64,000 nt of DNA from Sorex araneus (GCF_027595985.1 NC_073304.1:215914500-215978499); one strand, 5' to 3'; numbered from the stretch's first letter, positions 34,823 through 46,164 are shown. A program made the numbers and translations. The notes: generated by a model not told the origin, from the sequence alone.

Positions 34823-36955
34823 AAAAAAGGTAACTTGCGTACAAGGTGCATAGTTTAAACATATTGAGGGCAAGCTTCTTTATTTTGATTTGGGGTATGT
34901 GTTTGGGCCACATCTTTGGTTATTTCTGAGACTCTGCTCAAGTGTGAATCCTTGAAGTACACAAGGAACCGTATGTGGTGCTGGGGATTCAAACCAGGGT
35001 TGAGAACCCTGTAGCCATATGCAAGATAGCTGTCTTATCTCCAGACCAAAATTTATTTATTTTTTTTTAGTTTTGTGACCCATACCTGGCACTGCTCAAG
35101 GATCATTCCCAGTTGTGTGCAGGAGATGATATTTGCAACTTGGCATCAAACTGAGATGGGTCAGCTCTGTGCATGGCAAGCATTCCTTAATCCCGGTACT
35201 ATTTCTCTGCCCCCAAAATGCAGTTTCTTAAAGTTTATAAATTATTATTATTATTTCAGTCCACAGCTGGTGTTGTTCAAGGCTTACTTCTGGTTCCACT
35301 CTCTGGGTCACTTCTAGTGGTACTCTGGGACCATATGAGATGCTGAGTATTGAACCCAGGTCGTCTGCATGCAAGGTAAATGTCCTATTTTCTACTATCT
35401 CTCCAACCCCTACAAATTATTTTTTTAAATCATCTTCATCATATAATTTGCTTAAAATGCTAGAAATTAAGACTTGAAATTCTCATTCACTTGAGTGTTT
35501 TGGGGTACTATACCCTGCAGTGCTCAGGGGCAACTTGTGGCTCCGTGCTAGGGAACTGCTCCCAGCATTATCTTAAGCGCTCTCTGACCCCTTAAAGGTA
35601 GAAGTAGTAAAGCATGTCCCATTCCTATCCTGTTCTACCCCTTCACCATTATCACCATGATGTTTGGATTTTGTACAGCTACATCCGCAGAGCTCCGAGT
35701 GGCTACTCCTGACTCTGCTGGGGAATGGAGCCCAGGGGATCCCACAGGCAAAGTGGCTCCCCGAGCACTATGAGCCGTCTCCCCAGACACTAATGAACAG
35801 ATGGTTTTTGTTTCTGTGCCACAATTGGCAGTGCTCAGAGGGTCGCTCCCAGTGGTGCTCAGGAGACCATGTAGTACCAGGATTCAAATCTGGGCCTCCC
35901 AGAAGAACTCTACTTCTTAAAGCTATCTCCCCAACCCCAATGAAGGAATTTTATACATCTGCCAGGATACCTAAGTACCTTTTACACATTTTATTTGATG
36001 GGAACATTTTTATAGCATAAGGACTTTTTTTAGGGGGGGGAAGGGGATCACACCTGGTGATCCTCAGGGTTACTCCTGGCTTTAGAGTCAGGAATTACTT
36101 TTGGTGGGGTCGGGGACCATATGGGATGCTGGGGATCAAACAATGCTTTGACATCTGTGAGGCAAATGCCCTACCCACTATACCATTGCTCAGGCCCCAG
36201 CACAAGGGCTTTGAAACAGATCTCTAACCTAGGATGAAAAGGACGTGGAAAGTTTTACCCACATTTTTTCTAAGCCAGAGTTTAATTAGATGCCAACCAC
36301 CCTGGGAAAACCACAGAGGCTGTGTAGGCAGGTGAATTAATTTCCTGTTCCCAGAAGGGACACAAGCATATTTCAAACCCTAGAGACACCAGATCATTAA
36401 TCCCTTGTCTAAGCACAGAAACAAATCTTGTTTTCTTAAAGGGGCCAAACCCAACTAAACTTCTACTGAAGAGGATTTTTATTTTTGGCAGTGTGGGGTA
36501 CTAAACCCAGGTTCTCACATGCAAGGCAAGTGTTCTTCTACAATACTGGCCCTGAAGAGAGGCCTTTCTTATTTTTTTGGAGTTCTGAGGGCAACACTCG
36601 GCAGTGTGTGCGTGTGTATGCATGAGGGAGGAGGTCTCTCCCAGCAGTGTTCAGCGGACTATATGCTGCCTGACAGTCAATCTGAAATTCACTCTAAATC
36701 CTGTTCCCAATCCTCTCAGCCCCTGAGGGGGACTTGTTTTGTTCTATTTTGATCTGGGGCCAACATCTGGTATGCTGAGGCCTAACTCCTGCTTGGACTC
36801 TGGGTACCGTATGTGGTGCCAGGAAGCATCTTCCCCACTGTACTATCTCTCCAGCCCCCTATTTCCTTTTTAAAATTTCACACCTGGTAGTTGGGGACCA
36901 TGTGGTGCTGGGCACTCAATCTGGGGCTCCTCCTTCATATGAAACATGTGTTCCA

Positions 36956-37138
36956 GGGGCTGGAGTGATAGCACAGCAGGTAGGGCGTTTGCCTTGCACG
37001 CAGCCGACCCGGGTTTGAATCCCAGCATCCCATATGGTCCCCTGAGCACCGCCAGGGGTAGTTTCTGAGTGCACAGCCAGGAGTAATCCCTGTGCATCGC
37101 CAGGTGTGACCCAAAAAGCAAAAAAAAAAAAAAAAAAA
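36956..37138 (+). repeat. SOR-type SINE with target duplication
   Basis: Near-consensus copy. Target GTGTTCCAG duplicated on both sides. Confidence 0.93.
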
Positions 37139-37320
37139 GTGTTCCAGCCAGTCCAGCCATTTTTCCCGAGGAGGCCATTTATAGAACTAATCAAAATGTA
37201 CATTTCAATACTAAGCTTCAGGCTGTTTTGTTTTGGAGGGCCTTCCAAGCACTGTTTAGGAGGGCTACTCCCATCAATTCTCAGACAACAGGTCTAGACT
37301 GTCAAATACAAGGGCCCAAG

Positions 37321-37506
37321 GGGGCTGGAGTGATAGCACAGCGGGTAGGGCGTTTGCCTTGCACGCGGCCGACCCGGGTTCGGATCCCAGTATCCCATAT
37401 GGTCCCCTGAGCACTGCCAGGAGTAATTCCTGAGTGCAGAACCAGGAGTAACCCTTGTGCATCGCCGGGTGTGACCCAAGAAAAAAAAAGCAAAAAAAAA
37501 AAAAAA
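37321..37506 (+). repeat. SOR-type SINE with perfect target duplication
   Basis: Near-consensus copy. Target AATACAAGGGCCCAAG duplicated at 37305-37320 and after the A-tail. Confidence 0.94.
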
Positions 37507-38146
37507 TACAAGGGCCCAAGATCCAGTGCTGGGCGGGAGTGACAGTACAGCAGGTAAGGTGTTTGTTTGCCTTATACGCAGCCGAGCTGGGTTCGATCCC
37601 TGGCACCCCATATGGTCCCCGGAGCCCACCAGGAGTGATCCTTGAGCAAAACCAGGAGTGAGCCCTGAGAACTACGAGGTGTGGTCCCAAAATTCCATCT
37701 CCCCCCACAAAAAAAAACCCCCCAAAAAACCCCAAATAATGTTAAGATGTATAAACTTATCAGTAATTGAGATGAATGAAAAATAACTTCCAACATACAA
37801 TAGTACTGGTAGTATGCATAAACAGGTACTATATACATGTATTTCTTTCACAGTTCCCTTCTATAATGTCTGCATAATTCTTGTCGGATGTTTTCCTTTA
37901 ACTATTTATTAATTTAATGGGTCATACATACCCAGCAGTGCTCAGGGGTTACTCCTGGCTCTGTGGTCAGGGATCACCCCTGGAGGGCTCAAGGGATCAC
38001 ATGGGATGCCAGACACTGGGCCCGGGTCAGTCCCTACAAGTCAAGTGCCCAACCCGCTGTGCCCTCCTCTAACCATGTAAAGCTCCTACTCCACGTGCTA
38101 GTCCACGTTCAGAAGTAGGAAATGAGCGCGCCCCGAACAGACTCAC

Positions 38147-38203
38147 CTTTAGCATAATATCTAAAGTAGTGCCATCGCCATGCTTCAGAACAGTCAGATA
38201 GAC
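38147..38203 (-). CDS. NPEPPS: NPEPPS exon (residues 747-765)
   Basis: A 57-base exon encoding VYLTVLKHGDGTTLDIMLK. The acceptor is CTTGTAG and the donor GTGAGT. Phase is 0. It is separated from the next exon by a large (7.9 kb) repeat-filled intron. Confidence 0.95.
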
Positions 38204-38612
38204 CTACAAGAGAACAGAGGACGCAGAACTGAAAAGGGCTGGATTATGAGGATCTTGTCCTAAATCGCCGTAAGGGCTAGAAGAAATTGCAAATAGCAGC
38301 GTGCAAAAGTTATAGAGAAACCTGGCAAGAAGTGAAGCGCCCACCCCAACCACCAGGAGGGTGAGCGACGTGGCTCACGCTCCTGAGGCTGTGCACGGAC
38401 CATCACCTCGCAGTTCATGGCGAGAACCGAGCAACGCTGACAAATGCAGAGTCGGCAGCTAACCTCCTCCACAGCACGTGGTGAAACAGGACTGGTAGCC
38501 ACGGTCTGTCAGACAACACTGAGGGCATTTCTGGTGGCTGTTAAACATGCTCTCTGCCACACAGAATGACGCATTTACCTAGAAATCAAGGTACTTTATT
38601 ATGGAAACTTAC
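38204..38612 (-). other. NPEPPS short intron without SINEs
   Basis: 409 bases, unique, moderately GC-rich, no repeat recognised. Confidence 0.7.
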
Positions 38613-38755
38613 AGGACTCCTCAGATCGGCAGAGAGAATCTGTTTCCCTTCCACGTGGTCCTTAAACCGACGACGGGCTTCCTCTAGTGTTGCTTTATGT
38701 CCTGCTTTTCCTAGTTTCCCCAGAACCAAGCCCCGCAGCAGTGCATCTAGATGAC
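38613..38755 (-). CDS. NPEPPS: NPEPPS exon (residues 699-746)
   Basis: The exon starts with the last two bases of Gly699 and encodes HLDALLRGLVLGKLG through KQILSADLRSP. It includes an EEARRRFKDH segment in the helical C-terminal domain. The acceptor is CAATCAG and the donor GTAAGT. The length of 143 bases is consistent with the split glycine codon. Confidence 0.96.
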
Positions 38756-39051
38756 CTGATTGAGAAGAGACACGCGATACGTCAAAGCCTGTTTTTATAA
38801 ATGCACGACATGGTGACCTGCAATTGCATTATACCATGTACAATCTTCAACAGATACAGTCATTTACCTTAGCACCTGACAGAATGTGGTAACTTTATCA
38901 GATTATTAGAGTAGAAAGTGCTAAACAGAGTAGACAAGCAAATAAATCTACTGAACTGGGCCAGAGAGAAAGCACAGGTTTGTAGGTATTTGCCTTGTAT
39001 GCAACAGAGCCAGGTTTGATCCTCAAGCACTGTCAAGAGTGATCCCAGAGA

Positions 39052-39224
39052 GGGGCCGGAGTGATAGCACAGCGGGTAGGGCATTTGCCTTGCACGCGGC
39101 CGACCTGGGTTCGATCCCCAGCATCCCATATGGTCCCCCAAGCACTGCCAGGAGTAATTCCTGAGTGCAGAGCCAGGAGTAACCCCTGAGCATCGCCAGG
39201 TGTGACCCCCCCACCCTAAAAAAA
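39052..39224 (+). repeat. SOR-type SINE nested in an older SINE
   Basis: Complete copy inserted into the 3' part of an older plus-oriented relative. Target AGTGATC(C/A)CAGAG duplicated. Confidence 0.92.
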
Positions 39225-39440
39225 GAGTGATCACAGAGGACTGGAGCAATAGTACAGAGGGTAAAACACTTGTTTGCACATGCCAGCCCTGGTTCAATTC
39301 CTGGCACCCCGTATGGTCCCCAGAGCTTGCCAGGATTGAGCCCAACACTCCTGTTAGCAATGCTTAGGAGGACCTCCCCCCCAAAAAAAGAGCAAAACCA
39401 GGAGTAAGTCCTGAGTAGTGCTGAGTGTGGCCCCAAAGCT

Positions 39441-39504
39441 GGGGAGAGAGAGAGAGGGGGGGGGGGGGAAGAGAGAGAGAGGGGGGGGGGAGAGAGAGAG
39501 AGAA
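39441..39504. repeat. Polypurine (GA)n/(G)n tract
   Basis: Sixty-four bases of pure purine on the plus strand: GA runs alternating with runs of 10 or more G, with approximate mirror symmetry around 39470. Confidence 0.95.
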
Positions 39505-39705
39505 CGAGTAAGCCCTGGCCCTCACCTTGAAAAGAAAAATGCTGAATTTATCTCTGCTTTAAGCCACTGAATACTCATTCTGTCTCTGATGGGTGCTAGC
39601 GTCAGGGAGCTGGCTCAATGGGCTGGAGCATCCTTCGTATGTGGGAGGCCTGCTTTCCTCTCCAGCACTGCATGGTTCCTGAGCACTGCCAAGTGTGGCC
39701 AAATT

Positions 39706-40255
39706 TTTTTTTCAAAAGGCAGATAAAAACAAGTGCTGGCAAAGAGGTAGAGAAAGTAGACCCCTCACACAGTGCTGGTGGGAATAAAAATAATGTGGAT
39801 ATGTAAAAACCTCAGAAATATTTGGAAAAATCTATGGCAAGAACTAGGGATGTAGCTCAGGGGCAGAGTACAAGACTTGCATGTGTGAGAAAGCTAAATT
39901 TGCTCCCCAGTACCACAAAAAACAGAAACAAAACAGCTGGAAATTATTTTTAAACAAACAAACAAACAAAAACCCCCACAGAGTTATATAACCCACAAAT
40001 GCACCCAAATACCTAAGGATAATGCAAATATATGTACACACAAAAACTTATACACAAATAGAGTATTCATACCAGTCAAAAAAGTGGAAATACTCCAAAT
40101 ATCTATCAACTGATGGACATATACACTAAAATGTGGTATCCATATAAATACCACTATTTGGATATTAAAAGGAAAATAATACACATGCTACAACATGGAT
40201 GAATCTTGAGAACATGATGCTAATGAAAGAAGCCAGATACAGGTTTGGTCCCCAG
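39706..40255 (+). repeat. L1 3' region fragment, plus orientation, with a SINE insertion
   Basis: AAAACAAGTGCTGGCAAAG, GTGCTGGTGGGAATA, CTATCAACTGATGGACATAT, AATGTGGTATCCATATAAA and CTACAACATGGATGAATC are the standard landmarks of the end of mammalian L1 ORF2/3' region. The copy carries multiple stops and is a dead fragment. A tRNA-like insertion splits it at about 39843-39945. Confidence 0.8.
39843..39945 (+). repeat. tRNA-like SINE remnant inside the L1 fragment
   Basis: GGATGTAGCTCAGGGGCAGA is an A-box like that of tRNA-Ala-derived elements, followed by a degraded B box (AAATTTGCTCCCCAG) and an A-rich end. It resembles ID-type elements more than SOR. Confidence 0.5.
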
Positions 40256-40687
40256 CTTGTGTCCCGGAGTGTCACATGGGTGGCCAGGAATGGCTCCCGT
40301 CAGCAATGCTTAGGAGACCCCCCGACACACACACACATAAAAGAAAAAAACAAAACCACAGGAGATCAAAAACTAACCCCACTACCATTGACTCTCCTCT
40401 CTTTCCATTTATTTAGGAACTTTCCTTCTGATTTTAAAAGTTTTATTTCATTTTAGGTGCTGTGGCTTACAGCATAGGAAGGTTTCCTGTATATATCAAT
40501 CTCACACCTCTTCCCTCCACCACTGTCCCAACGCCCCTCTACTCTTGCCCCACCCCCCATGGAAAGCTTCCTACTGAAGATCAGTTTTCAGTTTTTGTTA
40601 CCTTTAGGTTTGCTCTATTCCTCTACTACGTTTCTTTATATTTCACATACGACAGCTGTGTTTGTCCTTCTCCTGTCTGTGTATGTG

Positions 40688-40688
<1 letters not shown>

Positions 40689-40719
<31 letters not shown>
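40689..40719. repeat. (GT)n microsatellite
   Basis: About 15 GT units. Confidence 0.95.
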
Positions 40720-40720
<1 letters not shown>

Positions 40721-40918
40721 AAGCAGCATAGTTTTTACTGAAATTTATTTAGAAAGACGTGACGGCAGAGAAAAGGAGAACTGCATGCTTAAGGGCAAAT
40801 GCAGGCTTCTCCAAAGTGGAAAGAAGCGTGCCGAGAAACACAGAGACAAGCAAGCTAGGTAAGTGCCCAAGGTGGAACACGGGCTGAAGAGCAAGACAGA
40901 CTTCATCTTCTCTGACAG

Positions 40919-41330
40919 CCGAATAGCATTCCATTGTGAATATGTACCACAGTTTCTTGATCCAGTCATCTGTTCTTGGGCACCTGGGTTGTTAGTAAGA
41001 TTTTGGCCAATGTGAATAGTGCTTCAGTGAATATGAGTGTAATTTTTTTTTTAAATTACTTTGAATTCTTGGAGTTTGAGCCAAGAAGTGGAATTGCTGG
41101 GTCATATGGAAGCTCAATTCCTAGTTTTTTCAGAAGTGTTCATATTTTTTTCCCAAAAAACAGAAGGCCAGCCAACATTCACAGCAGCAGTGAATATGGA
41201 ACCCTTTTTCCCCAGCTCACATCTAATCCACACCAACACTGGGAGCTTTTATTCTTTGTAATGTGTCCCAGTCCCACTGGTATCTCATTGTTTTGATTCA
41301 CATTTCCCTATCAGAAACTCTTGAAGAAGT
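40919..41330 (-). repeat. L1 3' region fragment, minus orientation
   Basis: The plus strand shows the complement of L1 landmarks: AGCATTCCATTGTGAATATG, TTCTTGATCCAGTCATCTGT, GGAATTGCTGGGTCATATGG, GGTATCTCATTGTTTTGATT. It overlaps the same L1 region as the plus-oriented fragment 660 bases away, making an inverted pair. Confidence 0.8.
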
Positions 41331-41523
41331 TTTTTTTTTTCTTTTTCTTTTTTTTTTTCTGTTTGGGTCACACCTTGCGTTGCACAGGGGTTACTTCTGG
41401 CTCATGCACTCAGGAATTACTCCTGGCAGTGCTCAGGGGACCATATGGGACGCTGGGAATCAAACACGGGTCGGCCGCGTGCAAGGCAAACGCCCTATCC
41501 GCTGTGCTATTGCTCCAGCCCCA
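41331..41523 (-). repeat. SOR-type SINE (CATG variant)
   Basis: Complete minus-oriented copy at the L1 fragment edge. Target AGAAG followed by T run duplicated at 41326 and 41524. Confidence 0.9.
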
Positions 41524-41528
41524 GAAGT

Positions 41529-41640
41529 TTTTTTTTTTAATTTTTATTTATTTATTTTTATTGAATCACCATGATTGTGCAAGTTCTTAGAAGATAAATT
41601 AATTTACCATGGGATACAATGCAGTGTTTTATTTTGTGTT
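41529..41640 (-). repeat. L1-like 3' end repeat
   Basis: TTTTATTGAATCACCATGATTG, same landmark as at 13903 and 24465. Confidence 0.5.
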
Positions 41641-41912
41641 TGATTCTCCACCTGCAAAGCTTGGAAATTAAGGGCATTCGCCCTGTTTGGTAAAGGGGAT
41701 TATAAAAGGTGTTTGAGCACAGGAAGGTTTGGAGTGGGCAGTGCTCAGGGTTTACTCCAGGCTCTGTACCCAGGGATCATTCCTGGCAGGCTTTGGGGAC
41801 TATGTGATGCTGGGACTTAAACCCAGGTCTGCCACTATCACTCTGGCCCCTGGCACTGTATCTTTTAGTACCTTTGCAAGTTGTACAAAAGATGCCTGGT
41901 ATTAACACCTTT

Positions 41913-41960
41913 AAATATATATCTACATCTATATATCTACGTCTATATCTATATCTATAA
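41913..41960. repeat. (ATATCT)n microsatellite
   Basis: TATATCTACATCTATATATC-type units. Confidence 0.9.
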
Positions 41961-42183
41961 TTTCCCAGGACTGAAGAGATAGCTAAAAGGGCTGAGACCA
42001 CAGGTTTGATCTCCAGCACGTTTCCCTGGCACCATCAGGAACAAACCTGAGCACAGAGCTGACAGTGGGCTATACCCCTCATCCCGGCACCCTCAGGTGT
42101 ACTCAAAACACAATTTAAAAAATCCCCTTTAGCTTTTCTTGATCAGAAATAGGCATTTAGCTCTCTATGAAAGACTTTATATA

Positions 42184-42356
42184 TTTTTTGCTTTTTGAGT
42201 CACACCCGGTGATGCTCAGGGGTTACTCCTGGCTCTGCACTCAGAAATTATTCCTGGTGGTGCTCGGGGGACCCCATATGGGGTGCTGGGAATTGAACCC
42301 GGGTTGTCTGAGTGCAAGGCAAATGCCCTACTCACTGTGCTATTGCTTCAGTCCCA
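42184..42356 (-). repeat. SOR-type SINE with target duplication
   Basis: Complete copy. Target AAGACTTTATAT duplicated on both sides. Confidence 0.92.
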
Positions 42357-42787
42357 AGACTTTATATTTCTAACATTTGCTATGTACACAGATATTACTT
42401 AGGAACAAATACACACATAATCACCACTGATCTATGTTGGTGACCCATGTAATTTCATTAGTTTAAAAAGACCAGACAAAGGACTGGAGCACATGTGGAG
42501 GAGCCCTGGGTTTGATCTCTGGCACAAGCACTGCCAGGAGTAAACCCCTCTCTTCCCCCCAAGCACTGAGCTGGGAGTGCTCCCAGCACACCACCAGGTA
42601 TGCTAAAAATAGATGCTAAAAAGATTAGAGTTAAACTTTAATAGCTGAAAAAGATGCAGGTGTGAATTTCTGGCCAGCTGAAGACACAATAACATCTAGC
42701 AGATTAAAAGCTGACAGCATAGAAACTGTTGAATAAGAAAAAGGTGAATTTTGGATCAAGTCTTTTCCCATGCAGCTCATACATTAC

Positions 42788-43007
42788 CTTCTCCAGGTTT
42801 GGGGTCCCATCCCAGTCTCTCCCCAATGGGTGAAAAGACATCTTTCACAAACTCCTGGATCTCCTCATAGAAGTCTGTGTGGGACAAGAGAGTTGAGAGG
42901 ATCCCCAGGTTACAGCTCAGGTCGCTCCACACAGTGTAATTGGGCTCATTCACAAAAGCCTCCATGACTTTTAGAACCTCTACAGTGCTAATGATTCCAG
43001 CTCGAGC
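42788..43007 (-). CDS. NPEPPS: NPEPPS exon (residues 626-698 plus first base of 699)
   Basis: The longest coding exon here, 220 bases, encoding ARAGIISTVEVLKVMEAF through RLGWDPKPGE. The acceptor is TATCCCAG and the donor GTAATG, which is slightly weak. It starts the C-terminal HEAT-like domain after the beta-sandwich domain. Confidence 0.96.
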
Positions 43008-44146
43008 CTGGGATAGGAAAAAACATGATTCAATCCAGTCTTCAAGCAAAAGTAAGATAAACACAAGCATGCATTTCTGCCTGATCACCATAGTCGGCTC
43101 TCACCAAAGACAAGACGACAGAAACTCAAGATAGGATAAAAATCCTCGGACAACAACATTCTTTGGTTACTATTCTGCTGTTTATGAAAGAGCCCTCTTA
43201 AAAAAAATGCTAAAGTTCATTTTGGAAAAAAGGATTAAAGAGAAAAAACCAATTAACTTCCTATTTCTATCTGGCTTCTTGGACTTTGTTTTTCTTTTGA
43301 GATTTTTTTCATACTTTAAGAAAAGCTGCAAAAACAGTTAGGGCTTCAGTTTTTGACAGAGTCTCTTTCAAAACTGGACCTGTAAACTGTGTCAGCTTCA
43401 GCCTGTTCTTTCCTCATTTCTAAAAGAATGCAAACTGGTAGGCACTACAAATTCAGAGCCTTTTCAAAATGGGCTAACAGAGTTGGGAAAAAGAACTTCT
43501 GTTCCGGCAGCCAAGTGCACAGACCCCATCGCCCGGGACGGTCGCTCTCAGCACGGAGACCAGCAGATGGGAAGGCTGGGGCATCAATGCTGATCTGTGC
43601 TGATGCAAAAGAGGAATCCAAAACCAGTTACTGCATCGGGGAAGGAAAATTTCAAGTCGAATTTAAAGGCACAGTAGGAGAAATCTGACAGTTCTGTCAC
43701 AAAGACATTTACAAATTCTCTAACCTATGCTGGAGTCATAGAGGTATCTCAAATTAATCCTGAAATAAAGTCAAATATAAATTAACTCTAAAACTAATGG
43801 GCTACTAAATTCTGAGTAGCAACACAAACTAAGAAAAAAAAATTTAGACTTTTCCAATAAAGTGCAATTACTATCTTAGAAAAATAGGACACTCTGAGGC
43901 AGGGAAATTTCTTCAAGCCTCCTATTTCAACTGATAAACAAAGGAAAATTTAAGTATAGTTGCAAAAAGCTGGCTTAAGAGTACTGAAATGGGGTTTGTT
44001 TCTAGTAATTAGCCCTGCCATACTAGTAATTCATTTGTTCTAGTCCAAAGACAACTTAACCTTCAAGAAGGATGTCCTTTCAATTATGTTTCAAACAATC
44101 CACAAAAAGCTAGACTCGCCCTACTATTTGAATGAGAGACACTCAC
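43008..44146 (-). other. NPEPPS intron, SINE-free
   Basis: 1.1 kb of unique AT-rich DNA with no recognised repeat. An open frame on the plus strand at 43389-43688 has no recognisable protein. Confidence 0.7.
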
Positions 44147-44281
44147 CAAAGAGAAGAGGTCATTCTGTAATCCCAGACGATCCACAGGGGGCAGAGAAAG
44201 ATCTCGGATGCCCGGTAATAAACTTTCCAGCATCTCAGAGCTGTACTGGGTCCGATAGAACCCAACCGTTCCCAGATTTAA
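44147..44281 (-). CDS. NPEPPS: NPEPPS exon (residues 581-625)
   Basis: The exon encodes 45 codons from LNLGTVGFYRTQYSSEMLE to GLQNDLFSL. GxYRxxY-like residues at the junction of domains III and IV are typical of M1 aminopeptidases. The acceptor is CTTTTCAG and the donor GTGAGT. Phase is 0. Confidence 0.96.
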
Positions 44282-45218
44282 CTGAAAAGATATCCAACAG
44301 GCATTATTAAACTGCTTGCTTGGTGCATAGCTCAAAGCCAAGGCTTCAGGTGCTCTTGGCTTATTTAGAAGTTCAACCTTTCTATAGGTGTGAAAGGAAT
44401 TCTAGTTTCATTATACCTGAATGAAAATTCTATGATAATCTAACGGGGACGGAAATGAAACAAGACATAAAGACATAATTTGTTAGCAATACAGAGGCAA
44501 AAAGAAATCAGAACCTTGGGGACTGGCGCAATAGTCTAGTGGATAGGGTTTATGTCTTGCATGCAGCTGACCTGGGTTTGATCCCCAGCACTCCATATGG
44601 TTACCCAAATGTGACTGCCAGAGTGACCCCTGAGCACCACTGGGTGTAACTCAAAAATTAAAAACAACAACAACAACAATCAGAAACTTGGCATAGAGTT
44701 TGTAAGAGAAAAAAGTGAGGGGTAACAGGAGAAAATTATGTAAGTTATTTATTTTGGACTTTAAATCACAACACTAGGTGGTACTCAGGGACTACGCCCA
44801 GCTTGGTGCTCCGGGGTCTTTTCTGGCAGCATTCAGGGGACCATCAGATGTTGGGGAATCTAACCTAGGCCCCCTGAATATAAAGCATATGCCTCGTCTG
44901 CAGAGCTATTTCAGCAGCCCTAAATTTTATTTCAAATCTTAGTGGACTGGAGAGTAGAGTCATCCATGAGGAAAACTTTATAATCATTATCTATTACACT
45001 GAACAAAAATAACATCTTTAAGGCCCTAGATTTTGGTGAATTACACGGTCTTAACATTTGGTTTTGTTTTTTTTTTTTGAAGGGGTCATACCTAGTGGTG
45101 CTCTGCGGACCATATGTGGTGCTGGGAATGAACTGGGGTCGCAGCTGCTGCAGCTGCATTCAAGATAAGTAAGCATCTGACTTCCTGTACTATCTCTCAG
45201 GCGCCCTGAATTTTTTTC

Positions 45219-45259
45219 ATATATATATATATATATATATTTTGTGTGTGTGTGTGTGT
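45219..45259. repeat. (TA)n then (TG)n microsatellite
   Basis: About 11 TA units followed by 8 TG units directly at the tail of a minus-oriented SINE. Confidence 0.95.
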
Positions 45260-45261
45260 TG

Positions 45262-45428
45262 GTTTTTTGGGTCACACCTGGTGATGCACAGGGGTCACTC
45301 CTGGCTCTGCACTCAGGAACTACTCCTGGCGGTGCTCGGGGGACCATATGGGATGCTGGGAATCGAACCCGGGTCGGCCGCGTGCAAGGCAAACAAACGC
45401 CCTACCCGCTGTGCTATCGCTCCAACCT
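45262..45428 (-). repeat. SOR-type SINE
   Basis: Near-consensus minus-oriented copy with a CAAA duplication in the head (AAACAAACGCC). Confidence 0.9.
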
Positions 45429-45598
45429 CTCATATGGTTTTTAAAGTGAAGTAATCATCATCATTATCCTTTATGGGTATATTTACCAATAGTAAAAAAA
45501 AAATAGTTATATAAATATTCTGATAAATGCATATACACAGTTAGTATGTACTTACAAATCACATCATTTAAATAAAATTTTTAATTTTTCTAATCTTT

Positions 45599-45780
45599 TT
45601 TTTTTTTTTTTTGCTTTTTTTTTGGGTCACACCTGGCGATGCACAGGGGTTACTCCTGGCTCTGCACTCAGGAATCACCCCTGGCCGTGCTCAGGGGACC
45701 ATATGGGATGCTGGGATTCGAACCCGGGTCGGCCGCGTGCAAGGCAAACGCCCTACCCGCTGTGCTATCGCTCCAGCCCC
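45599..45780 (-). repeat. SOR-type SINE with perfect target duplication
   Basis: Consensus copy. Target AATTTTTCTAATCTTTT duplicated at 45582-45598 and 45781-45797. Among the youngest copies here. Confidence 0.95.
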
Positions 45781-46130
45781 AATTTTTCTAATCTTTTAAC
45801 TTTAGGTATAATACCTTGACTTTATAACAACTATAGTATACACAAAACTTTTTTCCCATTGATAAGGATGTTTCCATATAACTGAATAAGCTTTCAGACT
45901 GTCATTTCTGATGGTAATATAAGATTAAACTAAACAGGGGCCAGGGAGATGGCTCAGAGAACCAGACTGCTTATTTGGTATGTGGGAAGTCTTGGATTTG
46001 ATTCCTGGCAACATGCGGGGTGAAACCCAAGAACTCAGTACGACTGGAAAAACATTCTCCACCACACTCTCCATCCCTCACCTGCCCTCACTCCCTCTGA
46101 GTGTGGCCCGAAGCCCAAAACAAGTGTGTT

Positions 46131-46134
<4 letters not shown>

Positions 46135-46164
<30 letters not shown>

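Larger units (their letters stand above)
30233..38146 (-). other. Large NPEPPS intron, SINE-dense
   Basis: Apart from listed copies, older SINE relatives are nearly all minus-oriented: 30785-30958, 31150-31312, 31670-31815, 32530-32705, 32735-32862, 33752-33890, 34240-34415, 34885-35045, 35060-35215, 35255-35410, 35500-35600, 35805-35940, 36030-36198, 36480-36555, 36590-36720, 36750-36860, 37918-38075. Plus-oriented: 37533-37695. A MIR lies at 32285-32400. Unique stretches: 31860-32270, 32890-33700, 33900-34140, 36200-36470. Confidence 0.75.
38756..42787 (-). other. NPEPPS intron
   Basis: Older plus-oriented SINEs at 38957-39050, 39238-39370, 39610-39705, 40245-40330, 41965-42120 and 42480-42610, and a minus one at 41735-41850. 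Also two opposite L1 fragments, a polypurine tract and microsatellites, listed separately. 42610-42787 is unique. Confidence 0.72.

Noticed and set aside
30785-36860. CRISPR-like regularly spaced repeats
   Set aside because: Units are long, divergent SINEs in a mammalian intron with A-tails and target duplications, not short identical repeats with spacers.
39706-41330. An intact L1 between the two L1-like fragments
   Set aside because: The fragments are in opposite orientations, carry stops and contain only the 3' region. No ORF1 or reverse transcriptase frame was found.
43389-43688. 99-codon plus-strand frame in an NPEPPS intron
   Set aside because: No recognised domain, antisense to the host gene and no supporting signals.
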